From contig JAHHHY010000010.1 of the NCBI GenBank assembly GCA_019359125.1, positions 185,220 to 249,219 of the forward strand: a DNA stretch of 64,000 nucleotides. Direction: 5' to 3'. Source of the DNA: Pleurocapsa minor GSE-CHR-MK 17-07R. Lineage in GTDB: Bacteria > Chloroflexota > Anaerolineae > Aggregatilineales > Phototrophicaceae. Positions within the stretch are counted from its first letter, which is position 1, and every line of letters begins with the position of its first letter. Shown in pieces: positions 59,763 to 64,000 of the stretch. The notes under the pieces are model-generated. The model was not told the DNA's origin, searched no databases, and was given only the letters and a program-made list of their open reading frames with translations. Position numbers and translations under genes: made by a program.

Positions 59763-60767
59763 TTAGGTGGTCTGACGTTCAACGAACGCGCACGGCACGC
59801 GCATCAGCCATGCGTCGCCATCTGGCTCATCCAGCAGCATACATAAGCGTCGTGCCGCCATCTTTCCGATCAACGACATGTCAAACTGCACGGACGACAG
59901 CAGCGGATCGGTGTACTGCGCCAGTTCGTAATTGCCAAAACCGACTACTGCCACATCACCAGGCACAGTGCGCCCCGATTCGCGCAGTGCGCGCAGCCCA
60001 CCGAGCGCAATGCTGTCGTCGGCATACAGAATCGCATCAAGGTCTGGCAGGCTGTCGAGCAGGCGTTTGGTCTGAAGGTAGCCATTGTCCGGATGGAAAT
60101 CGGCGGCAACGACGCTTCTGGGGTCGAATGCGAAATCATGTTGGGCGAGCGTAAGACGCAGACCTTCGAGCTTTTCGAGACTCGTCATGGTCGTATTTGG
60201 TCCATTGACCAGTCCGATGCGTCGCCGTCCGGTGGCTATCAGGTGGGCTGCCGCTTCACGTATACCCTGTGCCACATCGACCATCACGGCATTAATGGCG
60301 AGTCCTTCAAGGCGCGACCCTGCAACCACGAATGGAACAGCGCTGCGGAGTAGTTCTTCGGCAAATTCATGGCGAATGATGCCCCCAAGCAGAATCAACC
60401 CATTAATTGAAACATCTTCGGCATATTGACGGATATCTTCGGGTTCGCCGGAAGACTGTTGTAAGCGGGTGGCGATGCCACGGGTTTCGAGGACAGAATG
60501 CACTGCATCCCATACGCGCCGCTCAAATTCGCGCATGCTCGCACCTTGTGCGGCACTGGTGCTCGTTTCCGCGCGTGTGAGCACGATCACCGACGGGCTG
60601 ATCTGTGGTTTGTTCCTCAGGTTTTTCAGGGGGTAATTGAGTGTTTCCGCCGCTTGCAGCACTGCATAGCGAATCGACTCGTTCACTTTCTCATTGTTAT
60701 TAAGAACACGAGAAACGGTCGCGATGGAGACGTTGGCGTGTTTTGCAATGTCACGAATAGTCGTCAT
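59763..60767 (-). CDS. LacI family regulator of the MalFG-type operon
   Basis: A 334-residue repressor. Helix-turn-helix TIRDIAKHANVSIATVSRVL (about 3-22), followed by a periplasmic-binding-like core (about 60-330) with INGLILLGGIIRHEF and DVAVVGFGNYELAQY. It heads the operon of permeases, binding protein and FAD oxidoreductase. Two LacI-type operator sites lie immediately upstream, so it probably represses its own operon until the imported sugar binds. Confidence 0.92.
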   Translation of the reverse strand: MTTIRDIAKHANVSIATVSRVLNNNEKVNESIRYAVLQAAETLNYPLKNLRNKPQISPSVIVLTRAETSTSAAQGASMREFERRVWDAVHSVLETRGIATRLQQSSGEPEDIRQYAEDVSINGLILLGGIIRHEFAEELLRSAVPFVVAGSRLEGLAINAVMVDVAQGIREAAAHLIATGRRRIGLVNGPNTTMTSLEKLEGLRLTLAQHDFAFDPRSVVAADFHPDNGYLQTKRLLDSLPDLDAILYADDSIALGGLRALRESGRTVPGDVAVVGFGNYELAQYTDPLLSSVQFDMSLIGKMAARRLCMLLDEPDGDAWLMRVPCAFVERQTT

Positions 60768-60777
60768 AAATATACTC

Positions 60778-60834
60778 TTGTTTCACGAATCAAGAAACAA
60801 AATACAAAAATATAGCATTTGTTTCATGAAACAA
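60778..60834. promoter_or_regulatory. Two LacI-type operators
   Basis: TTGTTTCATGAAACAA (60819-60834) is a perfect 16-base palindrome. A near copy, TTGTTTCACGAATCAA, lies at 60778-60793, 41 bases away. Both stand within 70 bases upstream of the LacI start at 60767, consistent with paired autoregulatory sites. Confidence 0.75.
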
Positions 60835-60920
60835 GAATACAGCGTTCCGTTTGACATGTCAAGAAAGTAATTTCTCGTGACGGTCGAGGCTGTAGGCGGC
60901 GGTACGACTGGTCTGGTGAG

Positions 60921-63836
60921 ATGTGGTCCCTTCAACTTACGCTCGACATCGTGCAGGACAGCAGCGGCATTCCCGCCAACTTCGTCATTCAGCCGGATAT
61001 CCAGCACACCTATCTGCGGGCTGGGCAGAGCCTCGAAATCGCCTTTATCCCGCTCGATTTGTCCGATGCCGAGCCAGTGAATGTGAGCGCAGTGCAGAGC
61101 AGCGCGCCCAGCCTGATGGCGCTGGCCGGACCCTATCGAGTCACCGCCAGAGCGCGCAGCACGACCATCCCGAATGTGACGCTGCGGGACGGGACGCTGA
61201 GCAACACCTGCGGCGCCGACGGGTCTGACCGGACGATCGCCGCCGAATGCACCACGCCGGCGGGCAGCGAAACGCGCATCATCGGCGACTGGTACTGCAC
61301 CAACCGCCCGAACATCGACATCCCGGTCTCGCTGGCGCTGCCCAACGGCGGGCTGGGCGTGCCGATCACCAGTGTCACCGCAGGCGCGAACTTCAGCCCT
61401 GGCGGCGGCGTCTACACGCATTCGACGACCGTGTCGCTGAACGGGTCGGTGGTGGGCAGTGCGATCGTGCCGAGTATCTCGCGCATCGAGAACAGCCTGG
61501 CGCCGCAGTCGCTCATCCTGGGCGGCAGCTCGCCGACGCAGCTGCTCAGCCTGCGCTCGACGCATACCAACGGCACGCACTACACCGTCGCCAGTGGCTT
61601 CACCGTCACGGTCGAATACGACGAACACACGCGCACCGGCTGCTTCACCCAGGCCGAAGTCGATGCGGCGGCGGGCGGCGCGCTCATGTGTACGCCGTCG
61701 TCCGTGTTGGTCGTTCCGGAACAGGAACTGGAATTGCAGCTTCTACCTGCCGAGGATGAACAGCTTTTGCAGAATACTGAGGGTGCGTATATTGTGCCCG
61801 AAGGACGCGAGATAACGCTGAATGCCCAAATTCAGGCGGTAGGTATACAAAACATCACCGAGCCAGTGACGATTGAATTGACCGTTCCGGACGGGATCAG
61901 CCCACGGGGCATGACTATTCAGGATGAGGACCAGACGTTTCTGGACATCTTGTTCGACCTGCTCAATGCGGTCAACCCTGACCTGGCGGCGTTGGCAAAC
62001 GATATTCTCGGCATTGATATCGCAAATGCTCAGACAATCTTCACCTATGAACTGGAAAGCGACCTTGTGATCGGTCAACCATTCCCGATTACGCTGGATG
62101 TAATTGGGGAAAGAGCAGGGGATTTTCAGGTGGCGGGAAGAGCGTTCATTGAGCTAACGGACGTCAGTGACGCTGAGCCTTTGATCGCATCCTTTAGCGC
62201 TTCTTCTTCTCCAAATCTCATTGAGGCGACGGCGGCAGTAGTGCTGCGGCAAACGGATGCATCTGTAATTTGTCAAACTCAATTGAACAGGAACAATACC
62301 GCCAATGCGACGTTGCGCTCTGAACCTGACTCCTCTTCGGCGGCAGTTAATACTGCGCCCGTGCAGCTTACCCCTGGTTATTCCATCATCATTACAGGCA
62401 TCTTCACAAATGAAGCAGGGGATCTTTGGTATGCAGTCATCGACCCAGCAAACGGATGGTTGAGTGGTACGCTGATTGACTCCAGCCCCCCATGCGTTCG
62501 TGCTTTACCTCCAGTAAATGCTCAGAACGAACCCATTCCTATGCCAGGCGGAAACGTTTGTGCAGCATACACGGCGTTTGACTTTACCAACGTTCGTGAG
62601 CAACCCAGTACGGAGAGTGCACAGCTCTACACCATTGGCCCTCGTCCGAGTGCATCAGCATACTGGCTGCGCATTCTTGCACGAACGCTAATTCAGGAGT
62701 CCGATGGAGAAACCTGGTATTGGGGGGAAGCGGAAGGCTTATCAGCAGGTTATGTAAGAGCTGATGCTGTGCGCTTGATGGGGGAACCGTGTCTCGATCT
62801 TCCAATTCGCATCGGTGGTCTGCTCCAACCACCACCTCCAACGGGGCTGTTCAACATGGGACTGAACTTGCCTGAACCTTTTGCCAATCTGCCTTTCAGC
62901 GCAGACACAACTTTGGATTTCACGCAAGGATATGGCTTGAACACTCTCGCGTATTCTCGCCCGGACTTTTATGACGAAACCAACCAAATCCACTCCGGCC
63001 TGGATTTCTTTGGCAAAACCGCTTTGCCCAGTGAAACGTGTTTCCCAGAGTCTGATTGCATTCACCTCGTCGCGGTGTGCAGCGGAACGGTCGTTGCGCC
63101 GCTCGCGGTCGGAAATGGTTCTACTGGCCTTGCTTCAGGTCCCGGGTTGACGATTCGATGTGACAATCGATTTGGCTTCCCGTCTAACATTGTCGTGACC
63201 TACAACCATCTTCATAGTCTGTCGCTGGAATTGCCCGATGGAATTAATCCGTTAGACGTAGATACGAGAGTTAGGGCCGGGCAGTCTTTGAATGTGCGCG
63301 CGCATCAGCAGCCGCTGGATGCTCGTGATCGAGAAAGTGTGATAATCGATGCTCATTTGCACCTTGAGATACTCTATACACCGTCCAATACTGGTGGAGT
63401 AACGCCTGATGCGGTTCGTCTAAATCCGCTGTACTTCTTCACATCTCAGGCATTGGCAGAATTTATAGGGATAATGAGGCCCTATTACCCTGTATATAAT
63501 GATAGTAATCCTAGCCGCGTTCTACGATTCGAATGGGAACCCTACGACACCACTGATGCGCCCCCACGTTCAACTAATGAGTTACCAGTAGGTATCTTAC
63601 AAGGGCAGGAACCCGATACCGATCTCGGTATTCGAATTGAAGAAAACACACGGCTTTATGTGTTTGCTGACGTCAGACCGCCAGTCACTGGAGTGCCAGA
63701 CATATGGGCACGAATCGATCGTTCAGGCATTCAGGACCTTCAGACAGAGACTATCGATATCCCTGTGGACGCTTCCGGCGTTTCCGTACTTTACCTGGAC
63801 CTGCGCCGTTTGTTATTGGCGCTGCTCGGAACCTAG
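60921..63836 (+). CDS. Large protein with SH3-like and M23 peptidase-like domains, apparently 5'-truncated
   Basis: A 971-residue reading frame from the ATG at 60921, though the frame is open back to 60855 without a good start or ribosome site. It lacks a signal peptide although its domains are extracellular types. An N-terminal beta-rich part (about 1-260) is very G+C-rich. Two SH3-like segments follow (about 450-525 with NATLRSEPDSSS and 535-615 with FTNVREQPSTES). An M23/LytM-like domain (about 670-830) has IHSGLDFFGK (His and Asp metal ligands) and DAHLHLEI (HxH). A putative murein hydrolase or surface protein. The missing start suggests a rearrangement at about 60850. Confidence 0.65.
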   Translation: MWSLQLTLDIVQDSSGIPANFVIQPDIQHTYLRAGQSLEIAFIPLDLSDAEPVNVSAVQSSAPSLMALAGPYRVTARARSTTIPNVTLRDGTLSNTCGADGSDRTIAAECTTPAGSETRIIGDWYCTNRPNIDIPVSLALPNGGLGVPITSVTAGANFSPGGGVYTHSTTVSLNGSVVGSAIVPSISRIENSLAPQSLILGGSSPTQLLSLRSTHTNGTHYTVASGFTVTVEYDEHTRTGCFTQAEVDAAAGGALMCTPSSVLVVPEQELELQLLPAEDEQLLQNTEGAYIVPEGREITLNAQIQAVGIQNITEPVTIELTVPDGISPRGMTIQDEDQTFLDILFDLLNAVNPDLAALANDILGIDIANAQTIFTYELESDLVIGQPFPITLDVIGERAGDFQVAGRAFIELTDVSDAEPLIASFSASSSPNLIEATAAVVLRQTDASVICQTQLNRNNTANATLRSEPDSSSAAVNTAPVQLTPGYSIIITGIFTNEAGDLWYAVIDPANGWLSGTLIDSSPPCVRALPPVNAQNEPIPMPGGNVCAAYTAFDFTNVREQPSTESAQLYTIGPRPSASAYWLRILARTLIQESDGETWYWGEAEGLSAGYVRADAVRLMGEPCLDLPIRIGGLLQPPPPTGLFNMGLNLPEPFANLPFSADTTLDFTQGYGLNTLAYSRPDFYDETNQIHSGLDFFGKTALPSETCFPESDCIHLVAVCSGTVVAPLAVGNGSTGLASGPGLTIRCDNRFGFPSNIVVTYNHLHSLSLELPDGINPLDVDTRVRAGQSLNVRAHQQPLDARDRESVIIDAHLHLEILYTPSNTGGVTPDAVRLNPLYFFTSQALAEFIGIMRPYYPVYNDSNPSRVLRFEWEPYDTTDAPPRSTNELPVGILQGQEPDTDLGIRIEENTRLYVFADVRPPVTGVPDIWARIDRSGIQDLQTETIDIPVDASGVSVLYLDLRRLLLALLGT

Positions 63837-63854
63837 TGAGACAGGATGGATGAA

Positions 63855-64000
63855 ATGCATAGACGAGCCCTGGTATTGTTCTTCATTGCCATTCTGCTGG
63901 CAGGCGGAATTCGATCAGCAAGCGCACAAATGCCGCCTGAAAAAGTGCGCTTGTTCGCCTACAGTCCGGAAAGCAACCGGATTGCGATCACCGTGGATGT
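63855..64000 (+). CDS. Secreted protein, N-terminal part (runs off right edge)
   Basis: An open frame begins at ATG 63855 (another in-frame ATG at 63846) and is open to the window end. It encodes a signal peptide of about 25 residues (MHRRALVLFFIAILLAGGIR, cleavage near SASAQ). A stretch reading VRLFAYSPESNRIAITV follows, which resembles the start of a WD40- or propeller-type repeat. It begins 18 bases after the M23-like gene and is probably co-transcribed. Confidence 0.7.
   Translation, partial: MHRRALVLFFIAILLAGGIRSASAQMPPEKVRLFAYSPESNRIAITVD

Noticed and set aside
60783..61628. Long open frame on the minus strand opposite the M23-like protein
   Set aside because: It is an artefact of G/C-ending codons in the plus-strand gene; its product is Arg/Ala/Asp-rich with no recognisable motif and it overlaps the LacI operators.

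Overview
The window looks like chromosomal DNA of a member of the Chloroflexota, probably Anaerolineae-like. This is inferred from several traits: very large MalT-type LuxR regulators beside alpha/beta-hydrolases, secreted proteins with long Thr/Pro linkers, LysM-anchored surface proteins, PAS-rich soluble histidine kinases, and paired LacI/sugar-ABC operons. No rRNA, complete tRNA or CRISPR array was seen, so the placement rests on protein style only.

Layout. 1-3300 (minus strand): a likely operon of a secreted ScyD/ScyE-like propeller, a lipoprotein cytochrome c, a BNR-repeat protein and a membrane protein running off the left edge, followed by a SnoaL-like protein. 3925-13961 (plus strand): the most striking region, five consecutive secreted proteins. 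Two outer ones carry cohesin-like domains, the second with three LysM repeats. The three inner ones (two beta-helix proteins and one putative clan GH-A glycosidase) end in an almost identical Ig-like plus dockerin cassette. A GntR/UTRA regulator follows, and a 14-base operator-like site is shared between its promoter and that of the first cohesin gene. 15024-17232: a CAP/LysM secreted protein and a divergent HxlR/NmrA-type pair.

17601-31731: two MalT-type LuxR regulators, each divergent from a secreted alpha/beta-hydrolase unit. They share a bipartite promoter element. Further downstream are a membrane-anchored hydrolase, a GNAT protein, a serine hydrolase and a quinone-oxidoreductase-like enzyme. 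A second element is shared by two of these, and two paralogous ~72-residue proteins head two of the transcription units. 31872-40396 (minus strand): a signalling block of three histidine kinases, a degenerate receiver and a NarL-type response regulator.

40520-48013 (minus strand): a ribose-type operon (LacI, RbsD, RbsA, RbsC, a binding protein and a cupin isomerase-like protein). Its binding protein is an internal tandem duplication of the whole ligand-binding domain. 48824-53927 (plus strand): ParA, ParB-like, a DUF3987-like ATPase and a frameshifted CHC2/TOPRIM primase. Between the last two lies a cluster of iteron-like TGACGAAAGT repeats, suggesting an integrated plasmid or element remnant. 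54209-60767 (minus strand): a LacI-controlled MalFG-type sugar ABC operon ending in a large FAD-dependent oxidoreductase. 60921-64000: a large, apparently 5'-truncated protein with an M23 peptidase-like domain and a marked internal base-composition change, then the start of another secreted protein.

The window as a whole reads as extracellular polysaccharide handling (surface complex, two sugar ABC systems) plus signalling, interrupted by one mobile-element-like block.
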